NCBI GenBank assembly: GCA_964626565.1
Contig: CAZVFX010000023.1
Span: 8,201 to 72,200 of the forward strand
Source of the DNA: CAZVFX01 sp964626565
Lineage (GTDB): Bacteria; Myxococcota_A; UBA9042; CAIXZC01
Direction: 5' to 3'
DNA length: 64,000 bases
Positions 34,912 to 43,617 of the stretch are shown one piece after another. Position numbers and translations under genes: made by a program. Positions within the stretch are counted from its first letter, which is position 1. Each line of letters starts with the position of its first letter. The notes beneath the pieces were generated by a model. It made no database searches. It had not been told where the DNA came from and saw only the letters and a program-made list of their open reading frames with translations.

Positions 34912-35529
34912 ATGGTATCGGGAAAGCAGGAAGTCGACGAAAAGGTCATCTCGGCAATCGAACGTGTGGGATACGCATTCCGGGTGTTGCAGTGGGATGC
35001 CTCCAAGCGCGCCCGGATTACGCCGCTGCAGCTTCAGTTGCTTGACCGTCTGGTGCGCCTTCCCGAAGAAAGGTGTACGGTGAGCCAGCTTGCTGCAGAC
35101 CTGGCCCTGACCAAAGCCACCGTGAGCGATGCGGTGCGGGCGCTGGCCGGCAAAGGGCTCGTAATCAAGCGGCGCTCCGCCCGAGACGGCAGGATCGCCG
35201 CGTTGGCGCTCACCGATTCCGGGCAGGAGCGCGCGGCCGAACTGTCGGGATGGAAAGAGGTGGTCAGGGAACAGTTGGCCAGCTTTGCTGATGATACAAA
35301 AGAAGAAGTGTTTGTCTTCCTGGCGCAGTTCATCGCCGGCCTGCGGGGCGAGGGCGTAATCAGCTCGTCCCGCATGTGCCTCACCTGCAGTCACTACCGT
35401 TCCGACGGTGGAGTAGATTGCGCCTCGGGATTTTGTTCGCTCGCCGAAAAGGCAGTGGACGGAAAAGATATTCAGGTCGATTGCAACACCCATGTGCCGC
35501 GGGCGGATGTCCCGTCGGCCGCGGTTTAG
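34912..35529 (+). CDS. MarR-family regulator with C-terminal cysteine cluster
   Basis: 205 residues. The winged-helix core spans about 20-130 (CTVSQLAADLALTKATVSDAVRALAGKGLV). A C-terminal extension contains CLTC, a distant Cys pair and VDCNTHVP, a pattern that could bind a metal or an Fe-S cluster and sense redox state. The ATG at 34912 follows GGAGG; the GTG at 34900 is less likely. It is directly followed by a ferredoxin-domain gene 29 bases away, so the two are probably one operon under the palindromic operator. Confidence 0.88.
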   Translation: MVSGKQEVDEKVISAIERVGYAFRVLQWDASKRARITPLQLQLLDRLVRLPEERCTVSQLAADLALTKATVSDAVRALAGKGLVIKRRSARDGRIAALALTDSGQERAAELSGWKEVVREQLASFADDTKEEVFVFLAQFIAGLRGEGVISSSRMCLTCSHYRSDGGVDCASGFCSLAEKAVDGKDIQVDCNTHVPRADVPSAAV

Positions 35530-35558
35530 AATGATACTTAACCCATGAGGAGTAGCCG

Positions 35559-36380
35559 ATGAAGAAGCTGAGAAAGATGATCGTTATCGACGAGGAACTG
35601 TGCAACGGCTGCGGAGACTGCATTCCCGCTTGCCCTGAAGGCGCGCTTCAGATCGTAGATACGCCCGACGGGCCTAAGGCCCAGGTGGTCAAGGAGAGCT
35701 TCTGCGACGGGCTCGGGGCTTGCCTCGGCGATTGCCCTATGGACGCGCTCGCCGTTGTCGAGAAACCTGCCGACGACTATGACGAAGACGGCGTCATCGA
35801 ACACATCAAGAAGAATCGGCCCGAGGTTCTGGAGCGGCACATGCAGCACCTGGCTGAGCACGGCATGGGCCCCGGTCAGGCCGATGCCCCTGCGAAGCCC
35901 GCTCCTGCGGCGCCTCATCCCCATCACGCCATGGGCGGCTGCCCGGGCGCACGCAGTTTGAGCTTTGACGCCGCTGAGGAAGCTGCACCCGTGGCGACGG
36001 CACAGCCTGCCTCTCAGGAGTTAAAATCGGAGCTTCGCCAGTGGCCGGTGCAGCTCCATCTGGTGGCGCCTTTCGCACCTTACTTCAAGGAAGCGGACCT
36101 GATGCTGGTGGCCGACTGCGTGCCGTTCGCCTATGCCAATTTCCACCAGGATTTCGTCAAGGACAAGGCGCTGGCTATCGCCTGCCCCAAACTGGACGAC
36201 ACCTCGCCTTACATCGACAAGCTGGTAGCGATGATCGACCAGGGCGGAGTGAAGAGCATCACCGTCGCACACATGGAAGTGCCCTGCTGCTCCGGCCTCA
36301 TCCACATCGCCCAGCAGGCGGTTGAGCGCGCCGAACGGAAGGTCCCTTTCCACACCCGTATGGTCAGCATTAAGGGCTAG
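35559..36380 (+). CDS. Two-cluster 4Fe-4S ferredoxin-domain protein
   Basis: 273 residues. Residues 8-65 are a bacterial 2x[4Fe-4S] ferredoxin domain: CNGCGDCIPACPEG is complete, while the second set (CDGLGACLGDCPMD) has its spacing enlarged. A Pro/Ala/His-rich linker (with PHPHHAMGGCPG) joins it to a C-terminal domain of about 125 residues containing VADCVPFAYANFHQDF and MEVPCCSGL. This architecture is seen in anaerobes in genes under redox-responsive regulators. Its electron partner is not evident. Ribosome binding site GAGGAG precedes the ATG. Confidence 0.85.
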   Translation: MKKLRKMIVIDEELCNGCGDCIPACPEGALQIVDTPDGPKAQVVKESFCDGLGACLGDCPMDALAVVEKPADDYDEDGVIEHIKKNRPEVLERHMQHLAEHGMGPGQADAPAKPAPAAPHPHHAMGGCPGARSLSFDAAEEAAPVATAQPASQELKSELRQWPVQLHLVAPFAPYFKEADLMLVADCVPFAYANFHQDFVKDKALAIACPKLDDTSPYIDKLVAMIDQGGVKSITVAHMEVPCCSGLIHIAQQAVERAERKVPFHTRMVSIKG

Positions 36381-36405
36381 CTCTCCTTCCGCCGTCTCCA
36401 TCTCG

Positions 36406-36434
36406 TTGCCGCAAAGATTCGTCTCTGATATGCT
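36406..36434 (+). promoter_or_regulatory. Promoter of the 1399-residue CTDC lipoprotein
   Basis: TTGCCG (36406-36411), 17-base spacer, TATGCT (36429-36434), 37 bases ahead of the start codon. Confidence 0.5.
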
Positions 36435-36470
36435 CATGGAAGAAGGTAATGCAGAGCAATGAGGGGACGG

Positions 36471-39400
36471 ATGAAAAGAGCGAATCTGTTACTGTGCGGT
36501 GCGGTGTTGTTGGTCGCTTGCTCGGGAGGTGGAAAAACCTCTCCAATATTGGAAGATCTGGGGACCCTGCCCGACGTGGCGCTTGATGAAGGGCAAGGGA
36601 CGGAACTGCCTTCCGGGTTGGACACCGGCGGCGAAGAAATCTGGGTTGTGCCGGACACCATCCTGGATGTCGCAGTGGAAGAACTCGCTCCCGAGTGTCT
36701 TCCGGGGGAGGGGTGCTTCGGCGACCAGTGTACCGAAAACGAGCAGTGCAAGTCCGGTTGGTGCATGGAGCACATGGGTGAGGGTCTCTGCTCCATGGCG
36801 TGCGAAACCGAGTGCCCGGTGGGCTGGACCTGCAAACAAGTGGCCGGAACAGACCCGGACATAGTCTACATTTGCGTGTCGGACCTGGCTTCGCTGTGCA
36901 AGCCCTGTGCGGACAGTGACGACTGCCAATCGGGCGTCGCTGAGGACGTGTGTGTGGCGTATGGAGAGGGCACCGGATTCTGCGGCGGCAGTTGTGCTGA
37001 TGATAACCCCTGCCCCGAAGGTTTTTCCTGCCTTGACTCCGAGACCACGGAGGGCGTCACCCTGCAGCAATGTGTCTCGGACGCCGGCGAATGCGAATGC
37101 ACTGAAAAATCGATACAGGCCGGCCTGTTTACGCCTTGTCAACTCAGCAATGAGTGGGGCACCTGCACCGGCAAGCGCTTGTGCACTGAGGGTGGACTCA
37201 CCACTTGCGATGCCGAGGAACCTGATCAGGAAATCTGCAACGGTGCGGATGACGATTGTGACGGCGACGTGGACGAACCCAACGAGGTGGGTGGGGACTA
37301 CGTGAACCTGTGCAACGACGGCAATGACTGTACCGAGGACGTGTGCGAAGGAGAAGCCGGCTGCACCAACACCCCCCTGGCCGGAACAGAGTGTATTGAC
37401 GGGGATCCGTGTACCACGGCAGACCATTGTGAGGCAGGAGAATGCGTTTCTTCTCCGCTGCTGTGCGATGATGGCAACGGCTGCACCGATGACCAGTGCG
37501 ATGAAAGTGGCGCGTGTGTTTTTACTCCCAACAACGCGGACTGCGACGACGGCGAACCGTGTACCATCGGTGATGAGTGTGACGAAGGAGAGTGCGCTGG
37601 TTTGCCGGTGAATTGTGATTGCGAGGCGGACGCGGATTGCGCTCAATTGGAAGATGGAGATGTTTGTAACGGCACCCTCTATTGCGACACCGCTGAGTTG
37701 CCCTATATCTGCAAGATTGTGCCCGGCTCCATCGTCGAGTGTCCCCCTCCCCAGGGTTTGGATGCGGTGTGCCTAGACGAGGTCTGCGATCCGGTCACCG
37801 CCGAGTGTTCTTTCGCTCCCGCCTTCGAGGGATTTGCGTGTGACGACGGCGACGCATGTACCGTGGGAGAGGCCTGCGGAGACGGTTCCTGCACGGGAGG
37901 AGTAGCGGCCAATTGCGCGGATGATAACCTCTGCACTGATGACGCATGCGACTCGACGGTAGGTTGCGTGTACGTCAACAACTCAGCCGCGTGCAGCGAC
38001 GGCGATGTATGTACCACCGAAGACTTCTGCGTCGACGGCGCATGCGCCGGTGGTCCGGCGTTGATGTGCGATGATGACAACCTGTGTAACGGCCTCGAGA
38101 GCTGCGACTCTCTGGTGGGATGCCTGCCCGGTGAGCCGTTAGTGTGCGATGACGGCGATCCCTGTAATGGCGACGAGTCGTGCGCCCCGCTCACCGGTTG
38201 CCACCCGGGGGAGGCTCCGGACTGCGACGATGGCAACGTCTGCACCGACGACCTGTGCGTTGAAGGTATCGGCTGCACCCACAGCGCCAACTCAGCGGAC
38301 TGCGACGACGGTAATTCGTGCACCGCGGATGAGCACTGCGAGGGGGGCGCGTGCGTCGCCGCAACCGTGACCGACTGCGACGACGGCAATGTCTGCACCG
38401 ACGACTCCTGCGACCTCGTGCTCGGTTGCATAAACGAGCCCAACAATGCGCCCTGCAACGACGACGATCTATGCACAGCAGGAGACACTTGCGCCGATGG
38501 GCAATGCATGCCCGGGGCAGAGGTGGATTGCGCTGACAACAACCCCTGTACCGATGATTCCTGTACTCCTGAAACCGGCTGTCAATTTGTGCCCAATGAA
38601 GGGGAATGCGACGACCTCAATGCGTGCACCGACGGGGATTTCTGCGACGGCGGCGTGTGCCACCCCGGAGACGCCGTGGTCTGTGACGACCAGAACCCCT
38701 GTACCACCGAGTACTGTGACATCGCAGACGGATGCGTTGTCGAGAACAACGACTGGCCTTGTGATGATGGTGATGCGTGCACCGGGGAAGACCTCTGCGT
38801 CGATGGAGCGTGCGTGCCCGGGGCATCGATCGTGTGCAACGACTTCAACGACTGCACCGACGATACTTGCCATCTAGACAGCGGTTGTGTCTTCTCCCCC
38901 AATCAGGCCGAGTGTGACGACAACAACGCGTGCACCACAGGTGACGCGTGCGCTGCCGGCGCCTGCGTACCAGGCGCGCCCGAGAACTGCGACGACGATA
39001 ACGAATGCACCCAGGAGTTCTGCGACGCCTCCGACGGCTGCACCTATTTCCTCCTGCCCGAGGGCTCTCCCTGCGAAGCTCAAGGCGTGTGCGTCGGTGA
39101 GTGCAGTGTGGGCCTGTGCGAGGATATCGCGGTGGAAGTGTGCGACGGCCAAGATAACGACTGCGATGAAGAAGTCGACGAGGACTTTGACGATTACGAC
39201 CTTGACGGAGAAAAGGACTGTGTGGACACGGATGACGACGACGATGGCGATCCGGACGACTCCGACTGCGAGCCGCTGAATCCGGACGTTTTCACCGGCA
39301 ACGAAGAGGTTTGCGGCAACGGGGTGGACGATGACTGCAACCCGGCCACCAACGATCCATGCTCAATGAAGGACTGCAAGACCTGGCTCGATTCCGGGTT

Positions 39401-40670
39401 TTCCACCGGTGACGGCATCTACACCATTGACCCGGACGAGGACGGAGTCGACGAGGCGTTCGAAGTTTACTGCGATATGACTACCGACGGCGGCGGCTGG
39501 ACCCTCTGTCTCAACAGCGTGATGGACAGCAAGAGTCCTTCCACTGACATCGTGAGCAACGAGGGCGACGCGGATTGGAATGCCGGTTATACCCGCAACT
39601 GCTCCAAGCTGGACATCGATGACGAAGTCGAGATACGTCACCTGATTATCGATGATGACCGCAATCGGGTGGTGAATGCCTACTACAAGGGCAAGTATCA
39701 CGGTACCTTGCCGCAGCAGGCGGGCTGGGCGTTGGTGGCGGGAGACGACGCAAGGGAAGGGGAGGAGCACACGGAAATCGGCGGCGACTGCGGCTTCGAC
39801 TATCACTTCGGCCGCACCTGGGGTTGCGAGGGCAACTGCTGCAATACCTACACCCTCGAGTGGTACTACTGGGGGTGCTGGAACTACATGCCGTCCGTGC
39901 CGTCGGGTGGGTACTGCCTCACCGGCCCGAGCGACGGGTGCGGCGGCGCGCCCGGTTCATGTATCGAGCGGTACAGCATCTTTGTGCGTCCCGCGGTCCC
40001 GGGGCCCGGGGACACGCCGGAGTTGGCCGGCACCGACTGTAAGTCGATCAAGGATGCGGCTCCTATCTCTCAGGATGGCTTCTACTGGATCGACCCTGAC
40101 GCTACCGGAGAACCGTTCCAGGCGTACTGCGACATGACCTTGGACGGCGGTGGCTGGACCAGGTTCAACTGGGTGCTGCAGAAGTACCCCAACGGGCAGG
40201 ACCCGCTGGCCCTCAATCTATCCGAGTGTGCCGTAGACGCAACCCACTGTCCGGCGCGCATTCCTGCGGCCGCCAGCCCCGCAGACCTGCTGGTGAAAGA
40301 CAAGTCTGAGAACCAGCATGCGGCGTGGCACTTCAGCGGGGGCACCATCTCCAACGCGGTCTTGGGCGCGCTACAAAGCAAGCAGCAGTACTGCGCTGCC
40401 AATCAGGGCGCGTTCCAGCCTTACATCAACACCTCCTCCGAGGGGTATTGCGGCACCGGTCAGGAAGGAGGGTGTGATTCGTTCTACTACACCTCGGGAA
40501 GTTGTCTGGGAGCCGGCAACTGGGGGCTGCACTGGGACGGCGACAACCACTGGTGCGCCGCGGTTTTCAAAATGGGCGCCACCGTCGCGGGCGGCTGCGG
40601 CCACGACGATCAGGGTTTCCTCAACGACTGCGACTGCGACGACGAACAAGGCGAGTTGTACTACCGGTAG
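36471..40670 (+). CDS. Giant CTDC-repeat lipoprotein with two fibrinogen-like C-terminal domains
   Basis: 1399 residues from the ATG at 36471 (preceded by GAGGGG). Lipobox LLVACSG anchors it. Residues about 60-270 are cysteine-rich, with a MopE-type motif (CNGADDDCDGDVDE). Residues about 280-880 are tandem Dictyostelium-CTDC-like repeats (CDDGNxCTDDxCD pattern). A second MopE/TSP3 block lies at about 890-960. The end holds two tandem domains beginning like the fibrinogen C-terminal domain: DGIYTIDPD with VYCDMTTDGGGWT, then DGFYWIDPD with AYCDMTLDGGGWTR. Such domains bind sugars or acetylated ligands. Likely an outer-surface adhesin. No sorting tail at the C-terminus. Confidence 0.85.
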   Translation: MKRANLLLCGAVLLVACSGGGKTSPILEDLGTLPDVALDEGQGTELPSGLDTGGEEIWVVPDTILDVAVEELAPECLPGEGCFGDQCTENEQCKSGWCMEHMGEGLCSMACETECPVGWTCKQVAGTDPDIVYICVSDLASLCKPCADSDDCQSGVAEDVCVAYGEGTGFCGGSCADDNPCPEGFSCLDSETTEGVTLQQCVSDAGECECTEKSIQAGLFTPCQLSNEWGTCTGKRLCTEGGLTTCDAEEPDQEICNGADDDCDGDVDEPNEVGGDYVNLCNDGNDCTEDVCEGEAGCTNTPLAGTECIDGDPCTTADHCEAGECVSSPLLCDDGNGCTDDQCDESGACVFTPNNADCDDGEPCTIGDECDEGECAGLPVNCDCEADADCAQLEDGDVCNGTLYCDTAELPYICKIVPGSIVECPPPQGLDAVCLDEVCDPVTAECSFAPAFEGFACDDGDACTVGEACGDGSCTGGVAANCADDNLCTDDACDSTVGCVYVNNSAACSDGDVCTTEDFCVDGACAGGPALMCDDDNLCNGLESCDSLVGCLPGEPLVCDDGDPCNGDESCAPLTGCHPGEAPDCDDGNVCTDDLCVEGIGCTHSANSADCDDGNSCTADEHCEGGACVAATVTDCDDGNVCTDDSCDLVLGCINEPNNAPCNDDDLCTAGDTCADGQCMPGAEVDCADNNPCTDDSCTPETGCQFVPNEGECDDLNACTDGDFCDGGVCHPGDAVVCDDQNPCTTEYCDIADGCVVENNDWPCDDGDACTGEDLCVDGACVPGASIVCNDFNDCTDDTCHLDSGCVFSPNQAECDDNNACTTGDACAAGACVPGAPENCDDDNECTQEFCDASDGCTYFLLPEGSPCEAQGVCVGECSVGLCEDIAVEVCDGQDNDCDEEVDEDFDDYDLDGEKDCVDTDDDDDGDPDDSDCEPLNPDVFTGNEEVCGNGVDDDCNPATNDPCSMKDCKTWLDSGFSTGDGIYTIDPDEDGVDEAFEVYCDMTTDGGGWTLCLNSVMDSKSPSTDIVSNEGDADWNAGYTRNCSKLDIDDEVEIRHLIIDDDRNRVVNAYYKGKYHGTLPQQAGWALVAGDDAREGEEHTEIGGDCGFDYHFGRTWGCEGNCCNTYTLEWYYWGCWNYMPSVPSGGYCLTGPSDGCGGAPGSCIERYSIFVRPAVPGPGDTPELAGTDCKSIKDAAPISQDGFYWIDPDATGEPFQAYCDMTLDGGGWTRFNWVLQKYPNGQDPLALNLSECAVDATHCPARIPAAASPADLLVKDKSENQHAAWHFSGGTISNAVLGALQSKQQYCAANQGAFQPYINTSSEGYCGTGQEGGCDSFYYTSGSCLGAGNWGLHWDGDNHWCAAVFKMGATVAGGCGHDDQGFLNDCDCDDEQGELYYR

Positions 40671-40681
40671 CTAGCTGAGTC

Positions 40682-40710
40682 TTTCATTCATTCGTGTTTT
40701 TCCGTACTAT
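40682..40710 (+). promoter_or_regulatory. Promoter of the GKxCGDDGCGG-repeat lipoprotein
   Basis: TTTCAT (40682-40687), 17-base spacer, TACTAT (40705-40710). It lies just after the preceding gene's stop. Confidence 0.45.
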
Positions 40711-40727
40711 GGCCGGGTCAGTGAGAA

Positions 40728-40747
40728 GTCTCCTTCTTGAAGGAGAC
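40728..40747. promoter_or_regulatory. Near-perfect palindrome in the 5' leader
   Basis: GTCTCCTTC-TT-GAAGGAGAC, 9-base arms with a 2-base centre, located between the -10 and the ribosome binding site of the next gene. It could be an operator, or in RNA a hairpin that includes an anti-SD-like CUCC sequence. Confidence 0.5.
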
Positions 40748-40763
40748 CGAGACCGGGGAGGCG

Positions 40764-43592
40764 ATGATGCGGCTGCGCAATTCGATGTTTGCCGGAATAG
40801 TACTTGTGTCGCTGTCTACAGTCCTGCTCTTCGCCGCGTGCAGCGGCCAGGGCAAGAATCCGCTGGGTAAGGATGGCGGAGAGGACCTTGCCGAAGGGGG
40901 CGGCGATGTCGCGGATTCGGAGCTGGTGGCGGCGGACGCGGTTAGCCCCGACGCGCTGGCCGTCGACGGCATAGAACCTGCCGCCGATGGGGAAGAGCTA
41001 CCCGGCGAGCTGCCGTGCCTGCCGCAATGCGAAGGCAAAGAGTGTGGCGATGACGGCTGCGGAAGTCATTGCGGAATCTGTCCCGAGGCTGCTCCCGTCT
41101 GTGAGAACTTCAAGTGTGCGGTGGAGTGTTTCCCCGACTGCGACGGCAAGGAGTGCGGCAGCGATGGTTGTGACGGCGAGTGCGGGGTCTGCCCCGAAGT
41201 GGCCCCTTACTGCGTGGAACACAAATGCGCAGTGGATTGTGACCAGGATTGCGTAGGCAAGGAGTGCGGCGATGACGGCTGCGGNNNNNNNNNNNNNNNN
41301 NNNNNNNNNNNNNNNNNNNNNNNNNNNNNNNNNNNNNNNNNNNNNNNNNNNNNNNNNNNNNNNNNNNNNNNNNNNNNNNNNNNNGACGGCTGCGGCGGAA
41401 GTTGCGGTGGCTGTGCGGGGGAACTGGAGGAGTGTTTTGAACACCAGTGCGTCTGCGTGCCCGACTGCGGGCCGGGGAGTTGTGGTGACGACGGTTGCGG
41501 CGGCGACTGCGGCGTTTGCGAGTGTGATGAGAAGTGCTCAGGAGGGATGTGCAGCTTCGTTGGGTGTGGTGGAAAAATCTGTGGCGAGGATGGGTGTGGT
41601 GAAAGTTGCGGCGCATGCCCGGGCGGCTCGGTGTGCACCGACGAGGGCTCTTGCCTGAACCAGTGCGATCTCAATTGCGAAGGCAAGGAGTGTGGCAGCG
41701 ACGGCTGCTCAGGGTCCTGCGGCAGTTGCGAGTCCTGGGCAGTCTGTACGGATGACGGCGCTTGCGTCGAGTATTGCGAGCCGGATTGTGCGGGCAAAGA
41801 ATGCGGCGGAAACGGTTGCGGTGGAAGCTGTGGTGCCTGCAATCCTCTGTTTGGCGGCCAGTATTGCGTGGCAGGGCAGTGCGTGAACGAGTGTGAGGCC
41901 GAATGCGGTATGAAGGAGTGCGGCGACGACGGATGCGGCAATTCCTGCGGCGACTGTGCGGGAGACCTCCTGTGCACCATGGCCGGCACCTGCGGCGGCG
42001 TTTGCTCGCAGTGCTCTTTCGCTGATTTCTGCTACACCATGGATTTCTCCGATGCCTCCCTGGCCGACTGGGCTGCCGAGGCGGTGGTGGTGGTCCACTC
42101 TATGGGCGTCACGGACGCGCCTTCCGGAGGGGCGATGCTGAAGCTAACCACTGGTGAAGGACTGACTGAGTCGTCCTCCAGCGCGATCTTCCAGGACTGC
42201 CTCCCGGGAGGAGAGTACATGCTGTTCGTGCGCTGGAAGCTCTATTCGGAAGAATTCAAGGAGTGGTGTGGTTCCACCTACCAGGACTCTATGAAGGTCT
42301 ACGTCGAGTCTGAATTGGCCTCCGCCGAGATGCTTGAATACACGATTGATGATCTGTGCCCTCCTGAAGATTGCCAGGGGTGCGGGTCGGCCTACGACGG
42401 GCTCATCCAGTCGGACGTGATCCTCGACCAGGGAGATGTGTGGAATACGACATGGCGGGAGGAGTGGCTGCCGGTAACGTTGCCGGACGGTGAGGTTTTC
42501 GACCTCCACCTGGAGCTGGAAGACGCCGGAGATGGCATCTACGACACAGTGCTGCTTGTGGACCGACTGCAGTTGCTCCCTTGCGAGGAAGCCTGCCAAC
42601 AGTTGGAATGCGGTGAGAATCCCTGTGGCGGGGACTGCGGAGAATGCGACGCAGGAGGCGAATGCATGGCTGGAGTCTGCTGTTATCCCTCCTGTGACGG
42701 CAAGGAGTGCGGCGACGACGGCTGTGGTGGAAGTTGCGGCCTGTGCGGTTCGTTGTCTGCCTGCTCAATGGAAGGAAACTGCGTTTGCAAGCACGAGGAG
42801 TGCGACGACGGCTGCTGCGGCCTGAACGATGTCTGCTCGGCCCTGAGCGGCAAGTGCTGCCATCCGGTGTGTACCAACAACCAGTGCGGCGACGACGGCT
42901 GTGGCGGGCTCTGCTCCGGCTGGGGCGTGGAGTGCTGCACTCTCGTGCAGGATTGCGACGATGGTGATGATTGCACCATCGACCAGTGCCACGATAACGT
43001 CTGCCAACATACGCCGAGCGGTGCTCCGGAATGTTGTGACCAGTTCTTGTGGGAAAAGGACTTTGATGATGAAACCGAGCAGGGTTTCACGCTTGAGAAC
43101 ACCGGCATGGGGTTCCCCGGCATGGACGTTGGCTGGCAGGTAGCCGGGGAGTGCGGATTCCACTCCGCCCCCGCCGCGCTTTACTTCGGCTCGGTTGGCA
43201 ACCCGTTCTTCGGCGAATGCACCTACGCAGGTGGCATTCCCCTACCTTTGCCGCTGCCGCTTTCCGGGACCGCCACCTCGGAAGAGATCGGGCTTCCCGA
43301 CGGCGGACCCATCTCCTTGTCGTTCTGGACCGTGACCGACATTCAGGCGGCTGCAGATATCGACGTCTTGCTACTGGAAGTCATTACTCCCCCGGAAGAA
43401 CAACTTGTGTGGAGCAAGGCCGATGTCGATTGGGGGTTTGGCGAAGAGTGGCACAAGGTGACGGTGGATCTGTCGGACTGGGCCGGGTACGACGTTCGCC
43501 TGAGGTGGTCCTTTGATACCCCGGGTGGAGCCGACGCCGGCGGCATCGGCGTGCTCGTTGACGATATCCAGGTAATTGCGGAATGTGATTAG
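40764..43592 (+). CDS. GKxCGDDGCGG-repeat lipoprotein with two jelly-roll domains (contains gap)
   Basis: About 942 codons across an assembly gap. GGGGAGG precedes ATG at 40764; the lipobox is LFAACSG. From about residue 85 the protein repeats a module of the form CxPxCxGKECGDDGCGGxCGxC, seven or more times before and after the gap. At about 415-620 a beta-sandwich domain (FCYTMDFSDASLADW to LLVDRLQLLPC) is inserted, cysteine modules resume, and the C-terminus (about 755-942) is a second similar domain ending VDDIQVIAECD. The gap of unknown true size interrupts the repeats, so copy number and even frame continuity across it are uncertain. Likely surface binding protein. Confidence 0.75.
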   Translation: MMRLRNSMFAGIVLVSLSTVLLFAACSGQGKNPLGKDGGEDLAEGGGDVADSELVAADAVSPDALAVDGIEPAADGEELPGELPCLPQCEGKECGDDGCGSHCGICPEAAPVCENFKCAVECFPDCDGKECGSDGCDGECGVCPEVAPYCVEHKCAVDCDQDCVGKECGDDGCXXXXXXXXXXXXXXXXXXXXXXXXXXXXXXXXXXDGCGGSCGGCAGELEECFEHQCVCVPDCGPGSCGDDGCGGDCGVCECDEKCSGGMCSFVGCGGKICGEDGCGESCGACPGGSVCTDEGSCLNQCDLNCEGKECGSDGCSGSCGSCESWAVCTDDGACVEYCEPDCAGKECGGNGCGGSCGACNPLFGGQYCVAGQCVNECEAECGMKECGDDGCGNSCGDCAGDLLCTMAGTCGGVCSQCSFADFCYTMDFSDASLADWAAEAVVVVHSMGVTDAPSGGAMLKLTTGEGLTESSSSAIFQDCLPGGEYMLFVRWKLYSEEFKEWCGSTYQDSMKVYVESELASAEMLEYTIDDLCPPEDCQGCGSAYDGLIQSDVILDQGDVWNTTWREEWLPVTLPDGEVFDLHLELEDAGDGIYDTVLLVDRLQLLPCEEACQQLECGENPCGGDCGECDAGGECMAGVCCYPSCDGKECGDDGCGGSCGLCGSLSACSMEGNCVCKHEECDDGCCGLNDVCSALSGKCCHPVCTNNQCGDDGCGGLCSGWGVECCTLVQDCDDGDDCTIDQCHDNVCQHTPSGAPECCDQFLWEKDFDDETEQGFTLENTGMGFPGMDVGWQVAGECGFHSAPAALYFGSVGNPFFGECTYAGGIPLPLPLPLSGTATSEEIGLPDGGPISLSFWTVTDIQAAADIDVLLLEVITPPEEQLVWSKADVDWGFGEEWHKVTVDLSDWAGYDVRLRWSFDTPGGADAGGIGVLVDDIQVIAECD
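41285..41384. other. 100-N scaffold gap inside repeats
   Basis: Exactly 100 N. The 11 bases GACGGCTGCGG occur both at the left edge (41274-41284) and at the right edge (41385-41395), so the assembler broke inside a tandem coding repeat. The real distance may be zero or several repeat units. Confidence 0.98.
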
Positions 43593-43617
43593 GGATAAGG
43601 AGGAGCGGAGACTGGCG

